DNA of 64,000 nt from Actinocorallia longicatena (GCF_039534125.1 NZ_BAAAUV010000004.1:248001-312000); one strand, 5' to 3'; numbered from the stretch's first letter, positions 8,277 through 17,010 are shown. Numbers and translations are program-made. The notes: generated by a model from the sequence alone, not told the origin.

Positions 8277-9118
8277 GTCTCTGGACCGAGCTCGAAGGGC
8301 TCGACTACTCGATCCGGCACGTCCAGGTCGGCCCCTGGTCGACCCGCGTGCTGGAGACGGGCTCCGGCACCCCGCTGATCCTGATGCACGGGACCGGCGG
8401 CCATCTGGAGGCCTTCACCCGCAACCTGCGCGCCCTCGGCGCCCGCCACCGGGTCATCGCCTACGACTATCCCGGGCACGGCTGGACCACGCCCGCCGAG
8501 GCAGACCTGGAGATCGACGACTACATCGGCCACCTCCTCGGCCTCATGGACGCCCTCGGCGTCGAACGCGCCCACCTCAGCGGCGAGTCCCTGGGCGGCT
8601 GGGTCGCGGTGAAGTTCGCCGCCCTCCATCCCGGACGCGTCGACCGGCTCGTGCTCAACACCCCGGGCGGCACCATGGCGACGCCCGAGGTGATGGAGCG
8701 CATCCGCTCCCTCAGCCAGGCAGCCGCCGACGACCCGGGGGAGGAGCGCGTCCGGACCCGCCTGGAGTGGCTCATGGCCGATCCGCGCTCGGTCACCGAC
8801 GAGCTCGTGGCCGTCCGGCGCGGGATCTACGGCAGGCCCGGCTTCGCGCGGTCGATGCGGCACCTGCTCTGCCTTCAGGACCCGGAGATCCGGCGCCGCA
8901 ACCTCGTGACCGACGAGGAACTCACCGCCGTCGCCGCCCCGACCCTCGTCATCTGGACCAGCGACGATCCCTCCGGGCCCGCGAAGGCCGGCCTCGACAT
9001 GGCCGAGAGGATCCCCGGCGGGGAGTTCCGGCTCATCGAGAAGGCCGGGCACTGGCCGCAGTGGGAGCAGCCCGAGCAGTTCGACCGGCTGGTCCTGGAC
9101 TTCCTGGAGCAGCGATGA
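8273..9118 (+). CDS. mhpC: meta-cleavage product hydrolase (2-hydroxy-6-oxonona-2,4-diene-1,9-dioate hydrolase type)
   Basis: This 281-aa alpha/beta-hydrolase has the C-C hydrolase triad: oxyanion region LMHGTGGH, nucleophile in HLSGESLGGW, acid in WTSDDPSG and His in EKAGHWPQWEQP. MhpC-type enzymes hydrolyse the ring-fission product to 2-hydroxypenta-2,4-dienoate plus a dicarboxylate (succinate for phenylpropionate). The start overlaps mhpA by ATGA and the end overlaps mhpD by ATGA, so translational coupling is likely. Dienelactone or HOPDA hydrolases are close relatives, but the operon favours MhpC. Confidence 0.88.
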   Translation: MSLWTELEGLDYSIRHVQVGPWSTRVLETGSGTPLILMHGTGGHLEAFTRNLRALGARHRVIAYDYPGHGWTTPAEADLEIDDYIGHLLGLMDALGVERAHLSGESLGGWVAVKFAALHPGRVDRLVLNTPGGTMATPEVMERIRSLSQAAADDPGEERVRTRLEWLMADPRSVTDELVAVRRGIYGRPGFARSMRHLLCLQDPEIRRRNLVTDEELTAVAAPTLVIWTSDDPSGPAKAGLDMAERIPGGEFRLIEKAGHWPQWEQPEQFDRLVLDFLEQR

Positions 9119-9909
9119 CCGCGCACATCGAGAAGGCGGCGGCGCGCCTGCACGAGGCCGCGCTGACCGGGACGCCCTGCGACCCGGTCGCCGACCTGCT
9201 CGGCCCCACCGACATCGACGCCGCCTACCGGACGCAGCGCCTGCTGACCGAGCGGCGCGTCGCCGCCGGAGCCCGGATCATCGGCCGGAAGATCGGCCTC
9301 ACCTCCGAGGCCGTCCAGCGGCAGGTCGGGGTGGACCGGCCCGACTTCGGCGTGCTCTTCGACGACATGCGGTTCGAGGACGGCCAGGAGATCCCCATCG
9401 GGCGGCTGCTCCAGCCCAAGGCCGAGGCCGAGGTCGCGTTCCTGCTCGAACGCGACATCACCGACGCCCAGGACGCCGCCGCCGTCAGGGCGGCCGTCGC
9501 GCTCGCCTTCCCCGCACTGGAGATCGTCGACAGCCGCGTCGCGGACTGGCGCATCGGCATCACCGACACCGTCGCCGACAACGCCTCATCGGGCGTGTTC
9601 GTCCTCGGCGGCACCGGCCTCCCGCTCGACCGCTTCGAGCCCGCCCACGTCGTGATGCGGATGAGCAGGGATGGCGAGACCATCTCGTCGGGGACCGGCC
9701 GCGCCTGCCTCGGCGACCCGCTCAACGCCCTCGCCTGGCTCGCCGCGACCGCGATCGAGCTGGGCGACCCGCTGCGCGCGGGAGACCTCGTGCTCTCCGG
9801 CGCGCTGGGCCCGATGGTCGCCGTCGCCGCAGGAGATCGCATCGAAGCGGAGATCACGCCGCTGGGGCCCGTGACGGCCCTGTTCTCGACCAAGGGAGAA
9901 GGCGCATGA
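9115..9909 (+). CDS. mhpD: 2-keto-4-pentenoate hydratase
   Basis: This 264-aa member of the hydratase/decarboxylase family hydrates 2-hydroxypenta-2,4-dienoate to 4-hydroxy-2-oxovalerate with a divalent metal. Diagnostic stretches are IGRKIGLTSEAVQRQVGV, FGVLFDDM, PKAEAEVAFLL (metal-binding Glu residues) and ALEIVDSRVADW. Length matches the family (about 260). It has ATGA overlaps at both ends within the mhp operon. Confidence 0.93.
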   Translation: MTAHIEKAAARLHEAALTGTPCDPVADLLGPTDIDAAYRTQRLLTERRVAAGARIIGRKIGLTSEAVQRQVGVDRPDFGVLFDDMRFEDGQEIPIGRLLQPKAEAEVAFLLERDITDAQDAAAVRAAVALAFPALEIVDSRVADWRIGITDTVADNASSGVFVLGGTGLPLDRFEPAHVVMRMSRDGETISSGTGRACLGDPLNALAWLAATAIELGDPLRAGDLVLSGALGPMVAVAAGDRIEAEITPLGPVTALFSTKGEGA

Positions 9910-10856
9910 GCAGCGGAACAGGGGTCGCGATCGTCGGCTCCGGCAACATCGGCACCGACCTGATGTTCAAGATCCTGCGCGGTTCCGGGACCCTCAGGGT
10001 GGCCGCGATGGTCGGCATCGACCCCGCCTCGGACGGCCTGGCCCGCGCGGCCCGGCTGAAGATCGCCACCACCGCGGACGGCGTCGAGGGGCTGCTCGCG
10101 ATGCCCGCGTTCGACGACGTCGAGATCGTCCTGGACGCCACGAGCGCCGCGGCCCACCTGGCCAACGCCGCGCTCCTGGCCCCCCACGGACGCCGCCTGG
10201 TCGACCTGACCCCGGCGGCGATCGGGCCGTTCGTCATCCCCCCGGTCAACCTCGAGGAGCACCTCGACGCCCCCAACATCAACATGGTCACCTGCGGCGG
10301 CCAGGCCACCATCCCGATCGTGGCCGCGGTCTCGAGGGTCGCACCCGTGCCCTACGCCGAGATCGTCGCCTCGGTCGCGTCGCGGTCGGCGGGACCCGGA
10401 ACCCGGGCGAACATCGACGAGTTCACCGAGACGACCGCGCACGCCATCGAAGCGGTCGGCGGCGCGGGGCGCGGCAAGGCCATCATCATCCTCAACCCGG
10501 CCGAGCCCCCGCTCATCATGCGCGACACCGTGCTCTGCCTGATCGGCGAGGCCGACCACGAGGCGGTGCGGGAGTCGGTCGAGCGCATGATCGCCGAAGT
10601 GGCGGCCTACGTGCCCGGCTACCGGCTCGCCCAGCCCGTGCAGTTCACCCCGGTCGACCCCGGCGAGGTGGCGATCCTGCTGCCGCCGGGCTCCGCCCCC
10701 GCGGTGACCAAGGTGACGGTCTTCCTCGAGGTCGAGGGGGCCGCCCACTACCTGCCCGCCTACGCGGGCAACCTCGACATCATGACCGCGGCCGCGACCC
10801 GCGTGGCCGAGCGCATCGCCGGGCGGATCGCCGGCCGGACCAGGACGGGGGCATGA
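9906..10856 (+). CDS. mhpF: acetaldehyde dehydrogenase (acylating)
   Basis: This 316-aa NAD- and CoA-dependent enzyme converts the aldehyde released by the aldolase to acetyl-CoA (or propionyl-CoA). The N-terminal Rossmann motif is VAIVGSGNIGTDLMFKIL. The catalytic Cys lies in NMVTCGGQATIPIVAA, near residue 127. It normally works in a channelling complex with MhpE, the next gene, and the ATGA overlap supports tight co-expression. Confidence 0.94.
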   Translation: MSSGTGVAIVGSGNIGTDLMFKILRGSGTLRVAAMVGIDPASDGLARAARLKIATTADGVEGLLAMPAFDDVEIVLDATSAAAHLANAALLAPHGRRLVDLTPAAIGPFVIPPVNLEEHLDAPNINMVTCGGQATIPIVAAVSRVAPVPYAEIVASVASRSAGPGTRANIDEFTETTAHAIEAVGGAGRGKAIIILNPAEPPLIMRDTVLCLIGEADHEAVRESVERMIAEVAAYVPGYRLAQPVQFTPVDPGEVAILLPPGSAPAVTKVTVFLEVEGAAHYLPAYAGNLDIMTAAATRVAERIAGRIAGRTRTGA

Positions 10857-11869
10857 CGATGACCGAGATCTACGTGCAGGACGTGACCCTGCGGGACGGC
10901 ATGCACGCCCTCCGGCACCGCATCACGCCCGAGCTCGTCGGGCGGATCGTCTCCGCCCTGGTCGGAGCGGGAGTGCCCGCGATCGAGATCGCCCACGGCG
11001 ACGGGCTGGCCGGAGCCAGCCTCACCTACGGCCCCGGCAGCAACACCGACTGGGAGTGGATCGAGGCCGCCGTCGCCAACGCCGGCGACGCGATCGTCAC
11101 GACCCTGCTGCTGCCCGGCGTGGGAACGGTCGCCGACCTGCGGCGCGCCCACGCCATGGGAGTCCGCTCGGTCCGCGTCGCCACCCACTGCACCGAGGCC
11201 GACGTCTCCGCCCAGCACATCGCCGAGGCGCGCGAACTCGGCATGGACGTCTCGGGCTTCCTGATGATGGCCCACATGACCGGCCCCGCCGAGCTCGCGG
11301 AACAGGCCAGGCTCATGGAGTCCTACGGCGCGCACTGCGTGTACATCACCGACTCGGCCGGGCGCCTGGACATCGACGCCGTCCGCGCCCGTGTCCGTGC
11401 CTACCGGGACGTCCTGGACGAGAACACCCAGATCGGCATCCACGCGCACGAGAACCTGTCGCTGTCGGTCGCCAACTCCCTGACGGCCGTCGAGGAGGGC
11501 GCCTACCGTGTCGACGCCTCGCTGACGGGTCTCGGCGCGGGAGCGGGCAACGCCCCGATCGAGGCGTTCACCGCCGTCGCCAACCTGCGGGACTGGAAGA
11601 CCGGCTGCGACCTGTTCGCCCTGACCGACGCCGCCGACGACCTCGTCCGCCCGCTCCAGGACCGTCCCGTCCGGGTCGACCGCGAGACCCTGACCATCGG
11701 CTACGCGGGCGTCTACGGCAGCTTCCTGCGCCACGCCGAGATCGCCGCCGCCTCCTATGGGGTCGACGCCCGCGACATCCTCCTGGAGGCCGGCCGCCGC
11801 AAGCTCGTCGGGGGCCAGGAGGACCTGCTCACCGACATCGCCCTCACCCTCGCCACCCGGGCGAGCTGA
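10853..11869 (+). CDS. mhpE: 4-hydroxy-2-oxovalerate aldolase
   Basis: This 338-aa DRE-TIM (HMGL-like) metallolyase splits 4-hydroxy-2-oxovalerate into pyruvate and acetaldehyde. It has DVTLRDGMHALRHR at the N-terminus (metal/base site), YITDSAGRLDID, and the metal-binding HAHENLSLSVANS. The C-terminal region is the DmpG-type communication domain. The start could be the ATG at 10853 (ATGA overlap) or the ATG 6 nt later. It is the last gene of the operon and is followed by a strong hairpin. Confidence 0.94.
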   Translation: MTMTEIYVQDVTLRDGMHALRHRITPELVGRIVSALVGAGVPAIEIAHGDGLAGASLTYGPGSNTDWEWIEAAVANAGDAIVTTLLLPGVGTVADLRRAHAMGVRSVRVATHCTEADVSAQHIAEARELGMDVSGFLMMAHMTGPAELAEQARLMESYGAHCVYITDSAGRLDIDAVRARVRAYRDVLDENTQIGIHAHENLSLSVANSLTAVEEGAYRVDASLTGLGAGAGNAPIEAFTAVANLRDWKTGCDLFALTDAADDLVRPLQDRPVRVDRETLTIGYAGVYGSFLRHAEIAAASYGVDARDILLEAGRRKLVGGQEDLLTDIALTLATRAS

Positions 11870-11900
11870 CCCCGGATCCGCACCGGGCCAGGAACCGCGG

Positions 11901-11949
11901 ACGCCTCGGCGGGCGGGAGGGGGATCGTCCCTCCCGCCCGCCGAGGCGT
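11901..11949. terminator. bidirectional terminator between mhpE and the SDR gene
   Basis: Perfect 21-bp arms (11901-11921 and 11929-11949) enclose a 7-nt loop, GGATCGT. The element lies between convergent genes and ends 3 bp from the SDR stop codon. No clear U-tract follows on either side, as is common in actinomycetes. Confidence 0.85.
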
Positions 11950-11952
11950 TCG

Positions 11953-12663
11953 TCAGGTGTTGCGGCCGCCGTTGACGCCGATGAGCTGGCCGGTGATGTA
12001 GCCGGCCTCCTCGGAGGCGAGGAACGAGCAGGTGGCGGCGATGTCCTCGGGCCTGCCGACGCGGCGGACCGGGGTGCGCTGGATGTGGTCCTCGACCGTG
12101 CCGCCGAGCAGGTTGCGGGTCTCGGCGCGGCGCAGCATCGGGGTGTCGATGAAGCCCGGCGGGATCGCGTTCACGGTGATCCCGGCCGGGCCGAACTCCA
12201 GGGCGAGGGACTTGGTCAGGCCGTTGACGGCCGACTTGGCCGAGACGTAGTGGGCCATGTAGGGCTGGCCGGAGTGGGTGCTGGAGGAGGAGATGTTGAT
12301 GATCCGCCCCCAGCCCGCCTCGATCATGTCGGGCAGCGACGCCTGGACGCAGTGGAAGACGCCGTGGAGGTTGACGTCGATCACCCGGCGCCACGCCTCG
12401 AAGCTGAGATCGGTGAAGCGCTTGGTGCCGTCCAGGCCGGCGCAGTTGACCAGGACGCCGACCGGGCCGAGGTCCTCCCGGACGAGCGAGAGCGCCTTGT
12501 CGATCTGGTCGCGGTCGGTGACGTCCACGACATGGGAGTTCGGGATCTCCGAGGGCTGGAGATCGAACACCGCGACCTTGTGGCCGTCCGCGGCGAGCCG
12601 TTCGGCGATGGCCCGGCCGATGCCCGAGCCGCCGCCCGTGACGATGGCCGTCCGGCCCGTCAC
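11953..12663 (-). CDS. short-chain dehydrogenase/reductase (SDR)
   Basis: This 236-aa classical SDR has TGGGSGIGRA for NAD(P) binding, NCAG, catalytic Ser in INISSSSTHSG, and the YVSAK pair (Y-x3-K). The C-terminal GYITGQLIGVNGG is typical of FabG-like enzymes. It interconverts a hydroxyl and a keto group, with the substrate unknown. The GTG start overlaps the stop of the TauD-type gene upstream (GTGA), so the two form an operon read from the 13.5-kb divergent promoter. Confidence 0.9.
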   Translation of the reverse strand: MTGRTAIVTGGGSGIGRAIAERLAADGHKVAVFDLQPSEIPNSHVVDVTDRDQIDKALSLVREDLGPVGVLVNCAGLDGTKRFTDLSFEAWRRVIDVNLHGVFHCVQASLPDMIEAGWGRIINISSSSTHSGQPYMAHYVSAKSAVNGLTKSLALEFGPAGITVNAIPPGFIDTPMLRRAETRNLLGGTVEDHIQRTPVRRVGRPEDIAATCSFLASEEAGYITGQLIGVNGGRNT

Positions 12664-13463
12664 TTGAAGGCCTCGTCGCCGAAGATGGTGGTGCGGTGCA
12701 TGGTCCGGCGCGAGGAGGCGTCGTAGGGCAGCGCCCGGTGGAGCATGCCGGTGTTGTCCCACATGACGAGGTCGCCGACCTGCCACTCGTGGGTGTAGAC
12801 GAACCGCTCCTGGGTCGACCAGTCGCGCAGCTCGTCCAGGAGGGCGCGGCTCTCGTCGGCGGACAGGCCGACGATGTGGTCGGCGGTGGTGCCGATGACC
12901 AGCGAGCACCGGCCGTCGCGGCGCCGCCAGACGAGCGGGACCTCCTGGCTCGGGACCGACCGCCACTGGGCGATCTGCTCGTCGGTCGGGTTCGGGTTGA
13001 GTGCCCGCTGGGACGCCTCGAGGCTGTGCACGACGGTCAGGTTGTCGATGCGCTCCTTCTCCTTGTCCGGCAGGTTCTCGTAGGCCGCGTAGGTGGAGGC
13101 GAACTCGGTGCCACCGCCCACCATGGCCACCTGGCGGGCGCTCAGCATCGTCGCCTTGATCGGCACCGGGTCGGTCGTGCCGTCGATGTGCCAGTTGAAA
13201 GTGCCCTTGAGGTACTCGGCCGCCGGGTTCACCGACGGGTCGAGCGACACCTTGAAGATCTCCCTGCCGCCGAACGTGACGACATCGCCGAACTTGCGGC
13301 TCAGCGTGATCTGGGTCTCATCGTCGAGGTCCGCGCCGCGCAGCAGCAGGACGCCGCGCCACTTCAACGCCTCGACGCACCGTGCGATCACGACGTCGTC
13401 CAACAGGTCGTCGATCCCGCTTATCTCCACGCCCAGGCTGGAACTCAGCGCCTTGGTCTCCAT
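12660..13463 (-). CDS. TauD/TfdA-family Fe(II)/2-oxoglutarate dioxygenase
   Basis: This 267-aa non-haem iron dioxygenase has the facial triad His92-x-Asp94 in NWHIDGTTD and a distal His242 in MLHRALPYD. An Arg in the RRTMHRTT segment near 257 would bind 2-oxoglutarate. The family hydroxylates or cleaves taurine, aryloxyalkanoates or other carboxylates, and this substrate is unknown. I chose the ATG at 13463 because AAAGGGAGG precedes it, and an in-frame start 33 nt upstream lies in the operator. It is the first gene of a two-gene operon with the SDR. Confidence 0.88.
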   Translation of the reverse strand: METKALSSSLGVEISGIDDLLDDVVIARCVEALKWRGVLLLRGADLDDETQITLSRKFGDVVTFGGREIFKVSLDPSVNPAAEYLKGTFNWHIDGTTDPVPIKATMLSARQVAMVGGGTEFASTYAAYENLPDKEKERIDNLTVVHSLEASQRALNPNPTDEQIAQWRSVPSQEVPLVWRRRDGRCSLVIGTTADHIVGLSADESRALLDELRDWSTQERFVYTHEWQVGDLVMWDNTGMLHRALPYDASSRRTMHRTTIFGDEAFK

Positions 13464-13487
13464 CGCGAGAACCTCCCTTTCATTGAT

Positions 13488-13502
13488 GAGAATCATACTC
13501 TC
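13488..13502. promoter_or_regulatory. family A operator GAGAAT-N3-ACTCTC (site A1)
   Basis: GAGAATCATACTCTC is an inverted repeat with one pseudo-symmetric mismatch, 25 bp upstream of the TauD-type start. It resembles the perfect repeat at 13547. Centres are 59 bp apart, so one regulator could control both divergent operons. Confidence 0.6.
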
Positions 13503-13546
13503 GGACCCTCGGTTTGCAAACGAGCCCGTTGCGGCTTCCGTGAGGT

Positions 13547-13561
13547 GAGAATATGATTCTC
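13547..13561. promoter_or_regulatory. family A operator GAGAAT-N3-ATTCTC (site A2)
   Basis: GAGAATATGATTCTC has perfect 6-bp arms and a 3-bp spacer. It lies 22 bp upstream of the amidohydrolase start. This is the best copy of a repeat also found at 13488, 19160, 32077 (weaker) and 56455, with degenerate copies at 19241 and 32133. Confidence 0.65.
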
Positions 13562-13583
13562 TATATCAGCAAAGGAGCGTCTC

Positions 13584-14759
13584 ATGCCGTCACGCAAGCT
13601 GTCGTATCCCCTCTTCGACGCCGACAACCACCTCTACGAGACCGAGGAGGCGCTCACCAAGTTCCTGCCGGCCGAGTACCGGAACGCGATCCAGTACGTC
13701 CAGATCAACGGCCGGACGAAGATCGCCGTCCGCGGGCAGATCAGTGAGTACATCCCCAACCCCACCTTCGAGGTGGTCGCCAAGCCCGGCGCGATGGAGG
13801 AGTACTACCGGGTCGGCAACCCCGACGGTAAGGACCGGCGCCAGATCTTCGGCGAGCCGATGCGCTCCATCCCCGCCTTCCGCGAGCCGGGCCCGCGCCT
13901 GGAGCTCATGGACGAGATGGGCATCCACCAGACCCTGATGTTCCCGACCCTCGCGAGCCTCATCGAGGAGCGGATGAAGGACGACCCCGAGCTCATCCAC
14001 GTGGTCATCCACTCGCTCAACCAGTGGCTGCTGGAGACCTGGCAGTTCGACTACGCCGACCGGATCTTCACCACTCCCGTGATCACCCTGCCGATCGTCG
14101 AGAAGGCGATCGAGGAGCTCGACTGGGTCGTGGAGAACGGCGCCCGGGCGATCCTGGTGCGGCCCGCGCCCGTCCCCGGCTACAACGGCAGCCGCTCCTT
14201 CGGCCTGCCGGAGTTCGACCCGTTCTGGGCCCGGGTCGTCGAGCACGGAGTCCTCGTCGCCATGCACTCCTCCGACAGCGGCTACAGCAACTACGTCAAC
14301 GACTGGGAGAGCAAGCGCGAGTTCCTGCCCTTCCAGCCCGACGTGTTCAGCATGACCTCGAGCTGGCGCCCGATCGAGGACTCGGTCTCGGCGATGATCT
14401 GCCACGGGGCCCTGTCCCGCTTCCCCGACCTGAAGATCGCGGTCATCGAGAACGGCTCCTCCTGGGTCGAGCCCCTGCTCAAGACCCTCAAGGACCTCTA
14501 CAAGAAGATGCCGCAGCAGTTCCTCGAGGACCCGGTCGAGGTCTTCAAGCGCAACATCCACATCAGCCCGTTCTGGGAGGAGGACATGGGCGAGCTGGCC
14601 GACCTCATCGGCGTCGAGCGCGTCCTGTTCGGCTCCGACTACCCCCACCCCGAGGGCCTGGCCGACCCCATCACCTACGTCGACGAGCTCAAGAACCTCA
14701 GCGAGGAGCACAAGGCTCTGATCATGGGCGGCAACCTGGCCCGGCTGATCGCCAAATGA
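13584..14759 (+). CDS. ACMSD-like amidohydrolase (metal-dependent, amidohydrolase_2)
   Basis: This 391-aa TIM-barrel metal enzyme has FDADNHLYE at the N-terminus (metal ligand region, D-x-D-x-H form), VAMHSSDSG near 225, VIENGSSWVEP, and GSDYPHPEG near the C-terminus with the catalytic-type Asp. The family includes 2-amino-3-carboxymuconate-semialdehyde, gamma-resorcylate and related decarboxylases, and some hydratases or hydrolases. The reaction here is not predictable. AAAGGAG precedes the ATG. It heads an operon with two acyl-CoA dehydrogenase subunits (ATGA overlap). It is one of four such paralogues in the window. Confidence 0.85.
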   Translation: MPSRKLSYPLFDADNHLYETEEALTKFLPAEYRNAIQYVQINGRTKIAVRGQISEYIPNPTFEVVAKPGAMEEYYRVGNPDGKDRRQIFGEPMRSIPAFREPGPRLELMDEMGIHQTLMFPTLASLIEERMKDDPELIHVVIHSLNQWLLETWQFDYADRIFTTPVITLPIVEKAIEELDWVVENGARAILVRPAPVPGYNGSRSFGLPEFDPFWARVVEHGVLVAMHSSDSGYSNYVNDWESKREFLPFQPDVFSMTSSWRPIEDSVSAMICHGALSRFPDLKIAVIENGSSWVEPLLKTLKDLYKKMPQQFLEDPVEVFKRNIHISPFWEEDMGELADLIGVERVLFGSDYPHPEGLADPITYVDELKNLSEEHKALIMGGNLARLIAK

Positions 14760-15757
14760 TCTTCGAGCTCGATTCCGACCAGCGGCTGTGGCAGGAGACC
14801 GTCCGGGAGGTGCTGGCCAAGGAGTGCCCCGCCTCCCTCGTGCGGGCGGTCTCCGACGCCGGAGCCGACCCCGGGCCGCCGTGGCGGGCGTACGTGAAGC
14901 TCGGCTGGACAGAGCTCACCGATCCCTCCGACGCGGTCGAACTGGCGATCGTCCTGGAGGAGCTGGGCCGGGCCACGGACCCGACCCCCTACCTGGCGAC
15001 CATGTCGCAGTTCGCGGCGCTCGCCCCCCGGGCCGCCCAGCACGGCCGGTCCGGGACGGCCGTCCTCGAGGGGATCACCGCCCGCCGCGACGGTGAGGGC
15101 TGGATCCTCGACGGCACCGCCCGGCACGTCCTGGACGCCGACCGCGTGGACTACCTGGCCGTCGTCACCGGCGAGGGGACCTTCGTGATCCTCGCCGAGC
15201 AGGCGGAGATCCGGCGGGTGCCGGTCTTCGACCCGCTGCTGCACGTCGCGGAGGTCACCCTCAGCGGGGTGCGCGCCGGGGACCACGAGCGGCACGACGC
15301 CGACGTGGCCCGCGCCCGCGACCGGGCCGTCACGGGCATGGCGCTGACGATGGTCGGCGCCTGTCAGCGCGTCCTGGACCTGGTCCTGGCGCACGTGAAG
15401 ACGCGCGAGCAGTTCGGGGCCCTCATCGGCTCGTTCCAGGCGGTCAAGCACAAGGCCGCCGACATGCACGTCGCGATCGAGCGCGCCCGGGCCCTGGCCT
15501 ACTTCGCCGCCCTGACGATCGCCGCCGACGACCCCCGCCGCCGCGAGGCCGCCTCGATGGCCAAGGCGGCGGCGGGGGAGTGCCAGGCGGTCGTGTTCCG
15601 CAACGGTCTCCAGCTGTTCGGCGGGATGGGGTTCACCTGGGAGAACGACCTTCAGTTCGCGCTCAAGCGGGCCAAGGCGGGCGAGCTGCTGCTCGGCGGC
15701 GCGGCCGAGCACCGGGCCCTGATCGCCGAGGAGTACCAGCATGCGCTTGACGTTTGA
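14756..15757 (+). CDS. acyl-CoA dehydrogenase, short subunit (FadE28-like, lacks the usual C-terminal Glu)
   Basis: This 333-aa protein is shorter than a standard acyl-CoA dehydrogenase (about 380 aa). The flavin-domain end is recognisable from TREQFGALIGSFQAVKHKAA and LFGGMGFTWENDL. Where typical enzymes carry Glu in the Y-E-G-T motif it reads LLLGGAAEHR, so the usual base is missing. This resembles one partner of the alpha2-beta2 acyl-CoA dehydrogenases of actinobacterial side-chain catabolism. The next gene would supply the other partner. ATGA overlap with the amidohydrolase and 17-bp overlap with the next gene support a complex. Confidence 0.82.
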   Translation: MIFELDSDQRLWQETVREVLAKECPASLVRAVSDAGADPGPPWRAYVKLGWTELTDPSDAVELAIVLEELGRATDPTPYLATMSQFAALAPRAAQHGRSGTAVLEGITARRDGEGWILDGTARHVLDADRVDYLAVVTGEGTFVILAEQAEIRRVPVFDPLLHVAEVTLSGVRAGDHERHDADVARARDRAVTGMALTMVGACQRVLDLVLAHVKTREQFGALIGSFQAVKHKAADMHVAIERARALAYFAALTIAADDPRRREAASMAKAAAGECQAVVFRNGLQLFGGMGFTWENDLQFALKRAKAGELLLGGAAEHRALIAEEYQHALDV

Positions 15758-16916
15758 CGAGGACGTCGAGAAGTTCCGGGCGGAGTTCGTGGCGTTCCTG
15801 CACGAGCATCTGCCCGCCGAGGCGGAGGCGGCCGAGCGGTCGCGGTCCAGCGCGCACGTCCCGGAGTGGGCGCGGCGCTGGCAGCGGCTGCTGTTCGACG
15901 AGGGCTGGCTGCTGCCGGGCAACCCGCCGGAGTTCGGCGGCCGGAACGCGAGCCTCCTCCAGCAGTACGTCCATCTGGAGGAGCTCGCGCGCCGGCGGAT
16001 CTACCACAGCTTCAATCCGCAGGGCCTGGGGATCATCGCGGCCTCGCTGCTGTCGTTCGGCACCGAGGAGCAGAAGCGGAAGTGGGCGGCCCCGATCCTG
16101 CGGGCCGAGATCACGGCCGCGCTGGGGATGAGCGAGCCGGGAGCGGGGTCCGACCTGGCCTCGCTGAAGACCCGGGCGACGCTCCAGGGCGACCGGTTCG
16201 TGGTGAACGGCCAGAAGGTGTGGACCTCGGGCGCGCATGACGCGGACGTGCTGCTCACGTTCGTGCGGACCGATCCCGACGCGCCCAAGCACAAGGGCAT
16301 CAGCGTCCTTCTGATCCCCACCGACACCCCGGGCGTCACCCGGCGGCCGTTCGGCTCGATCGTCTCCCCGGAGGACCTCGACTTCAACGAGGTCTTCTTC
16401 AGCGACGTCGAGGTGCCGGCCGAGAACCTGGTCGGTCCGCTGAACGACGGCTGGCGGGTCGCCACGGGCTCGCTCGGCCACGAGCGCACCCTGCTCTGGC
16501 TGAACTTCGCCGAACGGCTGGAGGACCTCGTGCGGGACATGAACCCGCAGGGGCCCCTCGACCGCGACCGCTACGCCACCCTCGTCATGGACGCCCAGGC
16601 GCTCCGGCTGCTCGGCTCGGCGGCCCTGGCCAGGGCCGCCAGGGGAGAGCAGGACGTCGCGGCCCTCTCGGTGCTGAAACTCCTCGGCTCCGAGGCCGTC
16701 CAGGGCGCCGCGGAACGGGCCCTGGAGTCCTCGGGCCCGCAGGGGCTGGAGCATCCGGCCACCACGGCCCCGTTCGCGCACATGAACCTGGACGACTTCT
16801 CCGCGGGCCGGTTCGAACGGTACGCGCGGAGCTTCGCCGGCACCATCGCCGGCGGCACCTCGGAGATCCAGCGCTCGATCATCGCCGAGCGCGTCCTCGG
16901 CCTGCCCCGCGGCTGA
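15741..16916 (+). CDS. acyl-CoA dehydrogenase, catalytic partner (FadE29-like)
   Basis: This 391-aa protein has a full ACAD fold: GMSEPGAGSDLASL (acyl/flavin contact) near residue 129, WTSGAHDADV, and AGTIAGGTSEIQRSIIAERV at the C-terminus. The standard base position reads G instead of E. Glu248 in LGHERTL lies on helix G, where isovaleryl-CoA-type and FadE29-type enzymes place the base, so this is probably the catalytic subunit of the pair. It would introduce a double bond into a CoA ester. Assignment of the base by position is inference. Confidence 0.84.
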   Translation: MRLTFDEDVEKFRAEFVAFLHEHLPAEAEAAERSRSSAHVPEWARRWQRLLFDEGWLLPGNPPEFGGRNASLLQQYVHLEELARRRIYHSFNPQGLGIIAASLLSFGTEEQKRKWAAPILRAEITAALGMSEPGAGSDLASLKTRATLQGDRFVVNGQKVWTSGAHDADVLLTFVRTDPDAPKHKGISVLLIPTDTPGVTRRPFGSIVSPEDLDFNEVFFSDVEVPAENLVGPLNDGWRVATGSLGHERTLLWLNFAERLEDLVRDMNPQGPLDRDRYATLVMDAQALRLLGSAALARAARGEQDVAALSVLKLLGSEAVQGAAERALESSGPQGLEHPATTAPFAHMNLDDFSAGRFERYARSFAGTIAGGTSEIQRSIIAERVLGLPRG

Positions 16917-16961
16917 GCACGGAGGAAGCCGAGTACAGGGAAGCAGCGCACGGAGAAACAG

Positions 16962-16996
16962 GAAGACCCGCCGACCGGAAGGTCGTGCGGGTCTTC
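16962..16996. terminator. hairpin terminator between convergent operons
   Basis: GAAGACCCG (16962-16970) pairs with CGGGTCTTC (16988-16996), and GACC/GGTC pair inside around a GGAA loop with a small bulge. It lies between the ACAD gene and the convergent small-protein gene. Confidence 0.7.
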
Positions 16997-17010
16997 GCGT
17001 GTCCGCCGGA

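Noticed and set aside
12001..12120. Possible mobile element or integration site near the 11.9-kb hairpin
   Set aside because: The hairpin is a simple convergent-gene terminator. No transposase, direct repeat or tRNA gene is nearby.
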